A stretch of DNA of 64,000 nucleotides, taken from assembly GCF_050589685.1 (NCBI RefSeq), contig NZ_JBNGOS010000016.1:62001-126000 (forward strand), written 5' to 3'. Both the position numbers and the translations under genes were made by a program. This document shows positions 44,456-53,376 of this stretch, piece after piece. Below the pieces are notes generated by a model. That model did not search any database. It was not told the DNA's origin and saw only the letters and a list, made by a program, of their open reading frames with translations. The DNA is from Saccharicrinis sp050589685 (GTDB taxonomy: Bacteria; Bacteroidota; Bacteroidia; Bacteroidales; Marinilabiliaceae). Position 1 is the first letter of the stretch; every line of letters begins with the position of its first letter.

Positions 44456-45718
44456 ATGAATATAATGCTTCTAGGTCAACCACGCTTCAATTCTCCCGTT
44501 CGACACTTTGTAAATGATGACCTTCGTTTACCCGAAAATATTATTCGAGGAGTAAATGCTCCTCTAGAAGGAGAATTGCTTTTTGAGATAGCCGGTCCAA
44601 GGGAAAAAATTTACTTTGATCCCCAAACGACAAAGGCCGGAATTGTTACTTGTGGTGGCTTATGTCCTGGATTAAACGATGTGATTCGTTCCTTATTTCT
44701 TGAATTACACCATGCCTACGGAGTGATGGATGTCATTGGCTTTCGCGGCGGATACAAAGGGTTAGATCCTGTACTCGGAAAAGAACCCTATATCCTGACT
44801 ACCGAACTGGTAGACGGGATTCACAAAAAAGGAGGAACCTTTTTAGGCACATCGCGCGGACCGGTCGACATAGCGCTGGCTGTGAACAACCTGATTAAGC
44901 GAAAAATAAACATACTCTTTGTTGTGGGTGGAGATGGCACTCAGCGTGGAGCCTATGAACTACTTAAAGAGGCCAAAAAAAGAGGCTATCCTTTATCGGT
45001 TGTAGGCGTTCCAAAAACAATTGATAACGATGTACCTTTTGTTTCGCAAACATTTGGCTACAACACAGCTATTGAAGAAGCTTCCAAGGTACTTGACCGC
45101 GCCCACACTGAGGCACGCAGCGTAGAAAATGGAATCTCGCTTGTTAAACTCATGGGTCGACATGCCGGGTTCATAACTGCTGGCGCCACCATGGCTAGTC
45201 AGGATGTTAATTTTGCCTTGGTACCCGAAGTGCCCTTTAAAATGGAAGGTCCGAAGGGTTTTTTAGCAGCACTAAAAAAACGCATACAAAATCGAGCGCA
45301 TGCACTTATCGTAGTCGCTGAGGGAGCAGGACAGGATTTGATAGAAAATACCCACCCGGAAATAGACGCTTCAGGAAATATCAAATCCAAAGATATAGGC
45401 CTTTACCTCAGTGAAAGCATCATAAAATATTTTAAGAAAGAGCAGATTCCAATAGTGATGCGTTATATGGACCCTAGTTACATTGTGCGAAGCAGCCCGG
45501 CTAATGCAGAGGATTCCATTCTATGCGATCTCTTTGCCCGAAATGCAGTTCATGCCGCAATGGCTGGAAAAACAGGTGTTGTCATCGGTTATATGCACGA
45601 TCAATTCGTTCATGTGCCAGTTGAACTGCTTTCCGGCCGAAAAAAACTCATGGATCCAAACAGTATGATTTGGAATGGGACATTAGCTTCGACGGGGCAG
45701 TCCATTAAATTTGAATAA
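44456..45718 (+). CDS. pfkA: ATP-dependent 6-phosphofructokinase (clade X / trypanosome-like)
   Basis: 420 residues. Catalyses fructose 6-phosphate to fructose 1,6-bisphosphate. GIVTCGGLCPGLNDVIR (62-78) binds the phosphoryl donor; GGDGTQ (158-163) carries Gly where PPi-dependent enzymes have Asp, pointing to ATP as donor; PKTIDND (186-192) carries Lys where the classical bacterial enzyme has Gly. This Gly/Lys combination is the one found in trypanosome and related ATP-using PFKs. MGRHAGFI and the C-terminal substrate residues are present. 54 bases upstream of pyruvate kinase on the same strand, so the two irreversible glycolytic steps are likely one operon. Confidence 0.92.
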   Translation: MNIMLLGQPRFNSPVRHFVNDDLRLPENIIRGVNAPLEGELLFEIAGPREKIYFDPQTTKAGIVTCGGLCPGLNDVIRSLFLELHHAYGVMDVIGFRGGYKGLDPVLGKEPYILTTELVDGIHKKGGTFLGTSRGPVDIALAVNNLIKRKINILFVVGGDGTQRGAYELLKEAKKRGYPLSVVGVPKTIDNDVPFVSQTFGYNTAIEEASKVLDRAHTEARSVENGISLVKLMGRHAGFITAGATMASQDVNFALVPEVPFKMEGPKGFLAALKKRIQNRAHALIVVAEGAGQDLIENTHPEIDASGNIKSKDIGLYLSESIIKYFKKEQIPIVMRYMDPSYIVRSSPANAEDSILCDLFARNAVHAAMAGKTGVVIGYMHDQFVHVPVELLSGRKKLMDPNSMIWNGTLASTGQSIKFE

Positions 45719-45772
45719 TCGAATCAATTCGGGAATAACAGGTTTAGAACCTTCACAATACTTTAGAAATAT

Positions 45773-47215
45773 ATGATGGCCAATACAACACTTTCAAAAC
45801 ATAAAACCAAAATAGTCGCCACCATTGGACCGGCCTCCGACTCCCCAGAGATGCTCGAAAGGCTTATTCGGGCCGGAATGAATATCGCACGACTTAATTT
45901 CTCGCATGGAGACTTTTCTGACCATGCCAGCCGCATTACACGTATACGTGCTGCCGAGAAAACAACTGGGATGCGAGTGGCTATTATGGCAGACCTACCG
46001 GGTCCTAAAATGCGTTTGGGTAAAATTGCCGCAGAGCCTATTCAATTGTTAACCGGAGACCGCTTTATATTAACCAGTGATGATATTATTGGCGACCGAC
46101 AACGGGTGTCAATGAGTTTTAAACAACTGGGTAAAGTAGTGAAATCAGGTGACAGACTCTTTTTAAACGATGGATTAGTGCAGCTTATCGTCGAAAAAAT
46201 AACAGACTCTGATGTACATTGCAAAGTAGCTATTGGAGGTGAATTACGCTCCAGAAAAGGACTTAATCTACCAGGTATTAAACTAGGGATTGATGTCTTT
46301 ACCGATCATGATCGCTCCTGTCTCGAATTTGCTTTGCAAAATGGTGTGGATGCTATCAGTCAATCGTTTGTTGAAACTGCTGATGACATTATAAATGTTA
46401 GAGCGGCAGCTAATGGCATGGGTAAACAACCTTTTATTATAGCAAAAATAGAACGGGCAGATGCGCTAATAAACATAGATGAGATTTTGAAGGTAACTGA
46501 TGGCATAATGGTTGCCCGTGGCGATCTTGGTGTAGAAGTACCGATTCATGAAATGGCAATCCTTCAAAAACAACTTATCTACAAAAGCAGAATGGCTGGC
46601 AAGCCGGTTATTACCGCAACCCAGATGCTGGAATCGATGACTGAAAATCGACTACCTACCAGAGCAGAAGCCACTGATGTAGCCAATGCGATTATTGATG
46701 GAACAGATTGCATTATGCTTTCCGGGGAATCAGCTATGGGTAAATTCCCTGAAGAAGCAGTGACCATGCTGGCCGACATTGCCAACCATACGGAAGCTCA
46801 CCGACCTCCAAACAACCTTAAAGGTTTTTATGAAATTGGAGATGACAATAAGCCAATTAAAGCCGCCGAAGCACTCTCCACGATTGTTGAGAATGCCCTG
46901 CGAACGGTGTCATGCGTAAGTGTATTTATACCCACCAGAACAGGCAAAACAGCACGTATGATATCGCGCTTTTCTCCAGAAGTATGGATCGTAGCGCTCA
47001 GTCAATCTAAAACGGTCTGTCAGGGATTGGCTTTCTCATATGGGGTTTATCCTGTACACCTAAACGAAACCCCGGAAAACTGGAGTGATTTTGCACGAGA
47101 TTGGATAAACGAAAGACAGTTAAAAGGTTCAATAGCCATGTTGGTAGCTGGCCCCTCATCTTTAGATCCTAAATCAAATTATCGATTGGAGTTTTTGCCT
47201 GTGGGTAAAAAATAG
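45773..47215 (+). CDS. pyk: pyruvate kinase
   Basis: 480 residues. TKIVATIGPASDSPEMLERLIRAGMNIARLNFSHG at the N terminus, the small B domain (about 75-170), the active-site block FIIAKIERADAL, GIMVARGDLGVEVP and KPVITATQMLESM, then the regulatory C domain (about 350-480; FIPTRTGKTARMISRF). All catalytic Lys, Glu, Asp and Thr residues of these signatures are present. Converts PEP and ADP to pyruvate and ATP. Second gene of the pfkA-pyk pair. Two adjacent Met codons at the start; 45773 or 45776 both possible. Confidence 0.97.
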   Translation: MMANTTLSKHKTKIVATIGPASDSPEMLERLIRAGMNIARLNFSHGDFSDHASRITRIRAAEKTTGMRVAIMADLPGPKMRLGKIAAEPIQLLTGDRFILTSDDIIGDRQRVSMSFKQLGKVVKSGDRLFLNDGLVQLIVEKITDSDVHCKVAIGGELRSRKGLNLPGIKLGIDVFTDHDRSCLEFALQNGVDAISQSFVETADDIINVRAAANGMGKQPFIIAKIERADALINIDEILKVTDGIMVARGDLGVEVPIHEMAILQKQLIYKSRMAGKPVITATQMLESMTENRLPTRAEATDVANAIIDGTDCIMLSGESAMGKFPEEAVTMLADIANHTEAHRPPNNLKGFYEIGDDNKPIKAAEALSTIVENALRTVSCVSVFIPTRTGKTARMISRFSPEVWIVALSQSKTVCQGLAFSYGVYPVHLNETPENWSDFARDWINERQLKGSIAMLVAGPSSLDPKSNYRLEFLPVGKK

Positions 47216-47218
47216 GCG

Positions 47219-47997
47219 ATGAAGTCTCAAAAAAAATTCAACTATAGTCCAACAATAGGGTACTTTTCTGTACATAATTTTGCCATAGGATTGTCTTTTG
47301 CGCAGGAACACGAAGAGTTAGAGGATTACAAAACAACTACATCCCTTGCAGGACCATATGCTATCTATTATATAGGTTCTTCCAATGTGCGTCCATATCT
47401 ATTTATTAAAATAGGCAACCTAAAAAACCAACAATGAAACAAATACGATTAGCCGTTTTTTGTCGCCAATGCTAACGTCATTGTCATTTGCCCGAAACGA
47501 AAATTTAATTATGCATTAGAGGTACGTAATGAACAATAAAACAAGGCATTACTGAAACAAGGCATAGCATCGTTCTGGTGAGTTGAAGTGATGCAACGAA
47601 GTGTCTTGTTTTAAAGTAATCTCAATGTGTAATAGAATTTCTAATGCATATTGCGGGTTAAACGAAGATTGGTCTGTTGCTCCCGGTTTTAACTTTGTTT
47701 TCCCCAAGCTCGGAAGGAGATATGAAGCTAACGACCTGGCAGTTAAAAGCGGATGCACATTACACTTTTTAGGAAGAGGTCGTATTTGGATTTTATAGTC
47801 TTGCCACTCTAAATTATTCTCATATGAAGATTAAATATGATGGACCTAGCGCAGATCTGGGATTTACTGCAGAAGCATCCGATGGCGAAATAGGCATTGA
47901 TTTAAGTATAGCTACCAATTATGATATGTTTTTTAATGAAATAAATTACGACACGGCTTTTGAGCACATGGCCTTAAAGGTTGGTGCGGGTTTTTAA
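47219..47997 (+). pseudogene. broken outer-membrane beta-barrel gene containing the dispersed repeat
   Basis: Starts four bases after the pyk stop. First fragment (47219-47437) KFNYSPTIGYFSVHNFAIGL, SFAQEHEELEDYKTTTSLAG and SSNVRPYLFIKIG is the N-terminal half of an OmpA/porin-like barrel of Bacteroidota; the frame is lost at 47437. The dispersed repeat copy 2 occupies 47533-47663. Barrel-like coding sequence resumes afterwards (DWSVAPGFNFVFPKLG; later frame YSLATLNYSHMKIKYDG ... MALKVGAGF, ending in the aromatic residue typical of barrels at TAA 47997). The two ends could also come from two different barrel genes joined by the repeat. Not functional as it stands. Confidence 0.68.
47533..47663. 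repeat. dispersed repeat, copy 2
   Basis: Shares AAAACAAGGCATTACTGAAAC, CATCGTTCTGGTGAGTTGA, the AGTGATGCAACGAAGTGTC arm and the ATTTCTAATGCATATTGCGG flank with copy 1 at 11714-11866; lacks about 30 internal bases present there. Left and right arms are inverted complements (AAAACAAG / CTTGTTTT). Located inside a barrel pseudogene. Confidence 0.75.
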
Positions 47998-48092
47998 CAA
48001 AACTCAGTTCATAAGTTGATTGTTCTTGAAACCGACTTAACGACGTTTGTTTTGGTGCTTTGATTTTTCTGCTATTTTTACGAAAAAAGAAA

Positions 48093-48599
48093 ATGAGGGT
48101 TTGTCTTACTATTCTGATTTTATTTATCTCGCTATGTGCACAATCACAAAAGCGTGTACTGGTATTTTATAACCAGGATAAGGTGGAAGCAATTCAAGTT
48201 ACTAAAGGGGGATTGGTTGTATTAATGTATCAGGGCTATCTGAAACAAATGGAGCTGGAATCTAATTATGTTCTGGATATAAATGATAGCACGGTAACCA
48301 TTGGTAAACCCAGGCTCTTCTCCGAACCCGTAAACAAGAAAAAAATCCGTATTGAAGATATAAGGGGGTTCCGAAAAGTATCGGCAGGTTCAATGCTGTT
48401 AAAAACAGCGCTTACCGTAGGGGCAACCCTTGGAACTTATTATACGATCCGAAATAATGGGGACAACTTAACAAGCACCCAACAATTATTGTACTCGACC
48501 GGTGCTGGCCTGGTTACCAACTTATCGTTAAAACTGATATTCCCCGACAACAAAATAAAGCACCAGATGAAGCACGGCTGGAAGGTAATGCTTAGGTGA
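48093..48599 (+). CDS. secreted protein of unknown function
   Basis: 168 residues from ATG 48093 (MRVCLTILILFISLCAQSQ, signal peptide); an ATG 11 codons upstream would put charged residues before the signal. Mature part: beta strands VLVFYNQDKVEAIQVTKG, VLMYQGYLKQMELESNYV, INDSTVTIGKP, then a hydrophobic glycine-rich stretch (LLKTALTVGATLGTYYTIR and LLYSTGAGLVTNLSLKLIF) that could be one or two membrane or amphipathic segments, and a basic C terminus. I do not recognise the family. Monocistronic. Confidence 0.62.
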   Translation: MRVCLTILILFISLCAQSQKRVLVFYNQDKVEAIQVTKGGLVVLMYQGYLKQMELESNYVLDINDSTVTIGKPRLFSEPVNKKKIRIEDIRGFRKVSAGSMLLKTALTVGATLGTYYTIRNNGDNLTSTQQLLYSTGAGLVTNLSLKLIFPDNKIKHQMKHGWKVMLR

Positions 48600-48827
48600 A
48601 TTGGTCATTCGTTAGCAGACTTTGGTCAATGCCAGGCCAGTCGCAATGTACACGGCGGAGAGCAGCGAATTGAGCGCGCGCGACGAGTAGTGAAGTTTTT
48701 AGCGCGTGTATAAAAAATCGCAACATATACAGCAAACAGACGTTTTTTGTAAGAAAAAAGCGCCAAATAACCAGGGAATGATTTATGGCGCAATGGGTAT
48801 TTGGTTTATCCTATAAAACATTAAAAA

Positions 48828-50480
48828 TTACCAGGAAAACAGCGTCAACTTCCCGTTTGTTACCACGCCATCCAGTTGCATCCCTTTGGCAGACCTAACC
48901 GCATCTTCCGGGGTATGTACAATAGGCTCACCCCTTTTATTGAAGGAGGTATTAATCAAGGCCTTAATATCATATTTCTGATCCAACACATTTAAAAGGT
49001 CATGCATAAACGGGTTTTGCGATCTGTCACGAATAGTTTGAATACGCGCGGTACCATCCACATGAACTACGCCTTCTATTTCTTCTTTTCGGTTATCAGT
49101 AATATCGAAATCGAGCAGCATAAAATCGGAAAGCCTATGAATATCGGAAAGGCCGGTAAAATACGTTGCATTCTTTTCCAACATAATAGGTGCCACGGGC
49201 CTGTACCATTCGCGCCCCTTGTGTTGCATACTTACTCTATCTGCTATTTTTTGATCCCCGGATTTTGCAATAATACTTCTGTTACCCAGAGCCCGGGGGC
49301 CAATCTCGCCAAAGCCATTACAAATTCCTAACACTTTGCCTTCGAAAACCAGTTGGGCCACATGCCCCACTTCTTTGTGATCCACTTCAACCTTGTTGGT
49401 AAGCTTAAAATTGTTTAAATATGGAGAATGAATATCCACTTTACCATGTTTTTCCCATTCCACAAAAGCTGCTCCTCCCAAAGAAAGTCCGCTATCCTCG
49501 GTACAAGGCGGTATAAATACATCCTGGAACAAACCGGAATCAACAATTGCCTTGTTAGCCACAATATTAAGAGCAGAACCTCCGGTATAATAAAGGTTTT
49601 TCGTGTTGGTTTGCTTCTGTAATTTTGTCAATTCATAAAGAAAATCCCTTATAAAAATATGCTGCAGAGTTGCCACTATGTCTTGCAGAAACGCATCGCC
49701 AGTGGTTAATTGATTGGCACTCCAATTGAATTTATCTTTGGCTTTTCGATAAAATTCGCTTTTCTTCCCCCAGCAATCACTAAAATAGTTGTTCCCAACC
49801 AACCATTCTTCCATCCCTGCAGAATACGAACCGTATGAAGCCAATCCCATCATCTTACCGGGAACCGAGTTTTGGTGTTCGAACTTGGCACCAAGAATTG
49901 CAAATACAAGGGCATTGGCATTAAAAAACGAAGAAAGGTATTTCATCCTCCAGTGAAAATCAATATTCACCAACCTTCCATCCTTAAAATACCAGGCAGA
50001 AAAATTAGAAAGACTACCTCCCCCATCGAAATGAATTAATAAACTGTCTTCTTTAAACGAACCATAAAAAGGCAAACAACTGCCAATATGCGCTAACTCG
50101 TGATTGATGGCATAGGCAGAGCGTTCGTGATCTAACCACCAGCAACGACCTTTCTCGGGATGGGAGAAAAGTGTATTATTGAGCGGAGCCTCAAACCGAA
50201 GCCTGCCACAAGAAGAAATCATGCAACGCCCCACAACATTATCAGGAAATACGATGTCAAAATCGTCGAGCAGTAATTTCCCGTCTTTTAATATATCATA
50301 GAGTGATTGATGCAGCTTGTTGTCGTGCTTTTTACGGCTCAGTCTTTCCAACGTCAAATGCTTAATAACCTTTCCTTGGTCCATTAAAGTAAAGGAATGG
50401 TCATGCACAAAATATGGGGTTTCGGAATTTAAACGATCTTGTATGGCATAAACTGACAACGTGGGTCTTGAGGCATCCAT
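48828..50480 (-). CDS. carbamoyltransferase (NodU/CmcH/HypF-C type)
   Basis: 550 residues from ATG 50480, whose last base starts the TGA of the upstream gene (ATGA overlap); a 21-codon extension into that gene is open but lacks family residues. N-terminal Kae1-like ASKHA domain: ERLSRKKHD, NHELAHIGSCLPFYGSF (His metal ligands), IHFDGGGSLSN, YYTGGSALNIVANKAI; C-terminal carbamoyltransferase domain with GFGEIGPRALGNRSI, EWYRPVAPIML, VHVDGTARIQTI and ALINTSFNKRGEPIV. Transfers carbamoyl from carbamoyl phosphate through carbamoyl-AMP to a hydroxyl group of a small molecule or glycan. Acceptor unknown; last gene of a five-gene operon. Confidence 0.9.
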   Translation of the reverse strand: MDASRPTLSVYAIQDRLNSETPYFVHDHSFTLMDQGKVIKHLTLERLSRKKHDNKLHQSLYDILKDGKLLLDDFDIVFPDNVVGRCMISSCGRLRFEAPLNNTLFSHPEKGRCWWLDHERSAYAINHELAHIGSCLPFYGSFKEDSLLIHFDGGGSLSNFSAWYFKDGRLVNIDFHWRMKYLSSFFNANALVFAILGAKFEHQNSVPGKMMGLASYGSYSAGMEEWLVGNNYFSDCWGKKSEFYRKAKDKFNWSANQLTTGDAFLQDIVATLQHIFIRDFLYELTKLQKQTNTKNLYYTGGSALNIVANKAIVDSGLFQDVFIPPCTEDSGLSLGGAAFVEWEKHGKVDIHSPYLNNFKLTNKVEVDHKEVGHVAQLVFEGKVLGICNGFGEIGPRALGNRSIIAKSGDQKIADRVSMQHKGREWYRPVAPIMLEKNATYFTGLSDIHRLSDFMLLDFDITDNRKEEIEGVVHVDGTARIQTIRDRSQNPFMHDLLNVLDQKYDIKALINTSFNKRGEPIVHTPEDAVRSAKGMQLDGVVTNGKLTLFSW

Positions 50481-51457
50481 CACAGAAATATTTGTCCGAA
50501 AACAGGGATGGCAAGCATCGTAACCACCACAATATTTTGCCACAACAAGGAACGTATATTATCGATTAAGTGGGCAATGATTATTGAAAAAGGTAAGGCT
50601 ACCATGATCAGAAACTCTAAGTTTAACCCCGATGCTCCCATCACTCCGGAAAAGAACAAACCGCAAAATACAAATACCTGATATTGCTTTCGGGTGTATA
50701 TTTTTTTGGTACCGTATGCCCCTATCACTGAAAACAATGCCACTAAAAAAATGAACGCCATTGCCATCAGGTAAATCAATAGAAATGTTGTGTGATAATG
50801 TGAATCAAATATCTTGCTCCAGCTAAATCCAAGGTATTTAAAATATTCGGGAATGGAACCCCAAACCAATTCGTATCCCAGCAAAAACAACCAAGGAAGA
50901 ATTAACCCAATTATAGCCGCCAAAAACGATTTAAAATTTAGCAACCTCAAATTCCCCATCATTACGATGAGGAGAGGAAAGACGAGTACAATCTTATAGC
51001 TCAGGAGACTTGCCGCAGATATCCAGAAACCCGCAAGAAAACACTCTTTCATTACCCTGCGGTGATTATGGGCTTCGAACAGATATTCGAACGCCAAAAT
51101 AAAAAACAGGGTGGTCAGCCATATCGGGTTGAAGCGCTGTGCCATGGTAAAACCACCCACTAAAAGGACGAAAACAATGCCGGGCAGCGCGCTTTGCTTG
51201 CTCAGCAACCCGTGTTTGGAATTCAACCTGTTGATGCTAAGTGTAATGATTACGGCTGACATCATGCTGAAAAGAAAACCTAACCACTTTGATTTTGACA
51301 GAAACGAAAAAAGTTTCCATAGCGGCATTGCATTATCAAAGGATTCTGCATTAATCGCATACCCCAATGTGATTGGTTTTATCCAGCATAAAATGATAAG
51401 AAACAACATAAGTGCATATGTCCCAATCTTATTATTATGTATCCGTTTTAATAGCAT
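50480..51457 (-). CDS. DUF6427 family polytopic membrane protein
   Basis: 325 residues with about nine to ten hydrophobic segments evenly spread; few charged residues, short loops. LSKSKWLGFLFSMMSAVIIT, MAQRFNPIWLTTLFFILAFEYLFEAHN and the VFPLLIVMMGNLRLLNFKSF segments resemble the Bacteroidota family annotated DUF6427 (GT-C-like membrane proteins of unknown function); family assignment is from memory of the pattern. Sits between purD and the carbamoyltransferase gene, 21 bases from purD and overlapping the next start, so it is fully embedded in the operon. Confidence 0.7.
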   Translation of the reverse strand: MLLKRIHNNKIGTYALMLFLIILCWIKPITLGYAINAESFDNAMPLWKLFSFLSKSKWLGFLFSMMSAVIITLSINRLNSKHGLLSKQSALPGIVFVLLVGGFTMAQRFNPIWLTTLFFILAFEYLFEAHNHRRVMKECFLAGFWISAASLLSYKIVLVFPLLIVMMGNLRLLNFKSFLAAIIGLILPWLFLLGYELVWGSIPEYFKYLGFSWSKIFDSHYHTTFLLIYLMAMAFIFLVALFSVIGAYGTKKIYTRKQYQVFVFCGLFFSGVMGASGLNLEFLIMVALPFSIIIAHLIDNIRSLLWQNIVVVTMLAIPVFGQIFL

Positions 51458-51478
51458 TTAAAATAGATTTTAGGCCAT

Positions 51479-52750
51479 TTACTGCAGGTCGAAACCAATA
51501 TCTTTGCGGAAATACTTTTTATCGAAGTTGACAACTTCAACATTTTTATAGGATTTTGCAAGCGCATCCTTCATATTTTTTCCCAACGCACTCATGGCAA
51601 TCACCCTGCCTCCATTAGTGAGCACTTTGCCATCTTGCAACTTTGTTCCGGCATGAAAGGCGATGGCGTCGGATACCTTATCCAATCCAGCTATTTCCTT
51701 GCCTTTTTCGTAGGCTTCAGGATACCCCCCGGAAACCATCATAACAGTGCTTACCGTGTTCTCCTCGAACTCGATGGTGCATTTTTTTAATTCTTTTGCG
51801 GCTGCGGCTTCAAGCAGCTCTAACAAGTCCGTTTTTATACGCGGCATAACCACTTCGGTTTCAGGGTCGCCCATTCGTACGTTATATTCAATCACAAACG
51901 GGTTATCGCCAATTTTTATTAATCCAATAAATATAAATCCCTTGTACGGAATTTCGTCGCATTGCAATCCCGCAATAGTGGGTTGAATAATCTTTTTGTG
52001 CACTTTTTTCATAAAGGCCTTATCGGCAAATGGAACAGGACTAATGGCTCCCATACCGCCCGTGTTTAAACCGGTATCTGCTTCGCCGATACGCTTATAA
52101 TCTTTGGCCTCGGGCAATACCACATAAGCCGAACCATCGGTTAACACAAATACCGAAAGTTCGATGCCATCTAAAAACTCCTCGATAACCACTTTTTGGC
52201 TGGCTTCACCAAATTTGCCGTCCAACATTGTTTTAAGTTCATTTTTAGCCTGCTCCAAATTATCGATGATCAGCACACCTTTTCCGGCTGCCAAACCATC
52301 GGCCTTTAAAACATATGGCGCTTTTATCTTATCTAAAAACGCAAGACCTTCATCCAGGCTATCCTGCGTTACCGATTTATATTCCGCCGTTGGAATTCCA
52401 TATCGGAACATAAAGTCCTTGGAAAACTCCTTGCTGCCTTCAAGGCGGGCACCACGTTTGCCGGGACCGATCACGGGTATACGAATTAATTCAGGATCAT
52501 TTAAAAAGAAATCTTTAATTCCTCGCACCAGAGGTTCTTCCGGACCCACCACCAACATATCCACCTGCTTGTCGAGCGCAACCTTTTTTACCGCTTCAAA
52601 ATCGTTGGGATCAAGTGCTACATTTGTTCCCAATTCAGCGGTTCCGGCATTGCCCGGAGCAATAATTAATTCGGTTAGTTTTGGACTTTGCTTTAACTTC
52701 CAAGCCAAGGCATGTTCTCTACCTCCTGAACCTAGTAAAAGTACCTTCAT
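51479..52750 (-). CDS. purD: phosphoribosylamine-glycine ligase
   Basis: 423 residues, ATP-grasp enzyme for the second step of de novo purine synthesis (5-phosphoribosylamine plus glycine to GAR). N-terminal MKVLLLGSGGREHALAWKL, VVGPEEPLVRGIKDFF, then the ATP-grasp region APYVLKADGLAAGKGVLI, the substrate motif DTGLNTGGMGAISPVP, FVIEYNVRMGDPETEVVMPRI and the C-terminal GYPEAYEKGKEI block. Complete and of normal length. It is the middle gene of an operon otherwise made of envelope/glycan-type genes, not with other pur genes. Confidence 0.97.
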   Translation of the reverse strand: MKVLLLGSGGREHALAWKLKQSPKLTELIIAPGNAGTAELGTNVALDPNDFEAVKKVALDKQVDMLVVGPEEPLVRGIKDFFLNDPELIRIPVIGPGKRGARLEGSKEFSKDFMFRYGIPTAEYKSVTQDSLDEGLAFLDKIKAPYVLKADGLAAGKGVLIIDNLEQAKNELKTMLDGKFGEASQKVVIEEFLDGIELSVFVLTDGSAYVVLPEAKDYKRIGEADTGLNTGGMGAISPVPFADKAFMKKVHKKIIQPTIAGLQCDEIPYKGFIFIGLIKIGDNPFVIEYNVRMGDPETEVVMPRIKTDLLELLEAAAAKELKKCTIEFEENTVSTVMMVSGGYPEAYEKGKEIAGLDKVSDAIAFHAGTKLQDGKVLTNGGRVIAMSALGKNMKDALAKSYKNVEVVNFDKKYFRKDIGFDLQ

Positions 52751-52761
52751 TTTTAGTTTTG

Positions 52762-53370
52762 TTATTTTATTACTCGTGTTGTTAATCCTTTTTCAGCTAT
52801 CATTTCCAAAGTTTTAGGAAATGCGTATTTCATGTTTTTTTCGGCTTTAAGTGAATCATGAAATACAATAATTGAACCTGGACGAATGTTATTTTTTATA
52901 TTATCAAAAACCTGTGTTGGCGATAATTTGGCGTCATAATCCTTGCATAATATATCCCACATCACCACCTTGTCGAACTCCCGTTTTATATCTTTCATGT
53001 ACCAGGGGTACAATTGGCCGTGAGGAGGTCGAAACAACCTTGATTTGATAAGATGGGAAGCCTGGTCCATATTGTCGAAATATGATTTTTTATCTGCTTT
53101 CCACGCTTGCATGTGGTTGTAGGTGTGGTTTCCCACACCATGTCCCCGATCGATAATCTCCTGAAAAATATCCGCATGTTTGTGAACGTTTTCCCCCACA
53201 CAAAAAAAAGTCAATTTGGCATACCACCGCTCAGCCTCATCTAACACCCATGGGGTGATCCCGGGTATTGGTCCATCGTCGAATGTGACAAACACATCGT
53301 TGCCGGCGTTTTCTTGCCGCCATGTGGCGCCGCGCAATAATATTTTGGCTATAAACGGAGGCCTTACCAT
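52762..53370 (-). CDS. polysaccharide deacetylase (NodB homology domain)
   Basis: 202 residues. VFVTFDDGPIPG carries the catalytic base/metal Asp pair; HGVGNHTYNHMQAWK carries the two metal-binding His; RPPHGQLYPWYMKDIK and WDILCKDYDAKL and IIVFHDSLKAEKNMKY are the remaining NodB motifs. No signal peptide is obvious, so it may act in the cytoplasm or at the inner membrane, on an N-acetylated sugar carrier or peptidoglycan-like substrate. It starts six bases after the DUF2723 gene stop and ends 12 bases before purD, i.e. tightly cotranscribed. Confidence 0.9.
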   Translation of the reverse strand: MVRPPFIAKILLRGATWRQENAGNDVFVTFDDGPIPGITPWVLDEAERWYAKLTFFCVGENVHKHADIFQEIIDRGHGVGNHTYNHMQAWKADKKSYFDNMDQASHLIKSRLFRPPHGQLYPWYMKDIKREFDKVVMWDILCKDYDAKLSPTQVFDNIKNNIRPGSIIVFHDSLKAEKNMKYAFPKTLEMIAEKGLTTRVIK

Positions 53371-53376
53371 TGGATT

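Noticed and set aside
44280..44483. Minus-strand 67-codon frame between the IS remnant and pfkA
   Set aside because: Overlaps the start of pfkA, low-complexity composition, no recognisable motif.
48600..48827. G+C-rich stretch with GCGCGCG near 48680 as an origin or attachment site
   Set aside because: No iterons, tRNA or direct repeats flank it.
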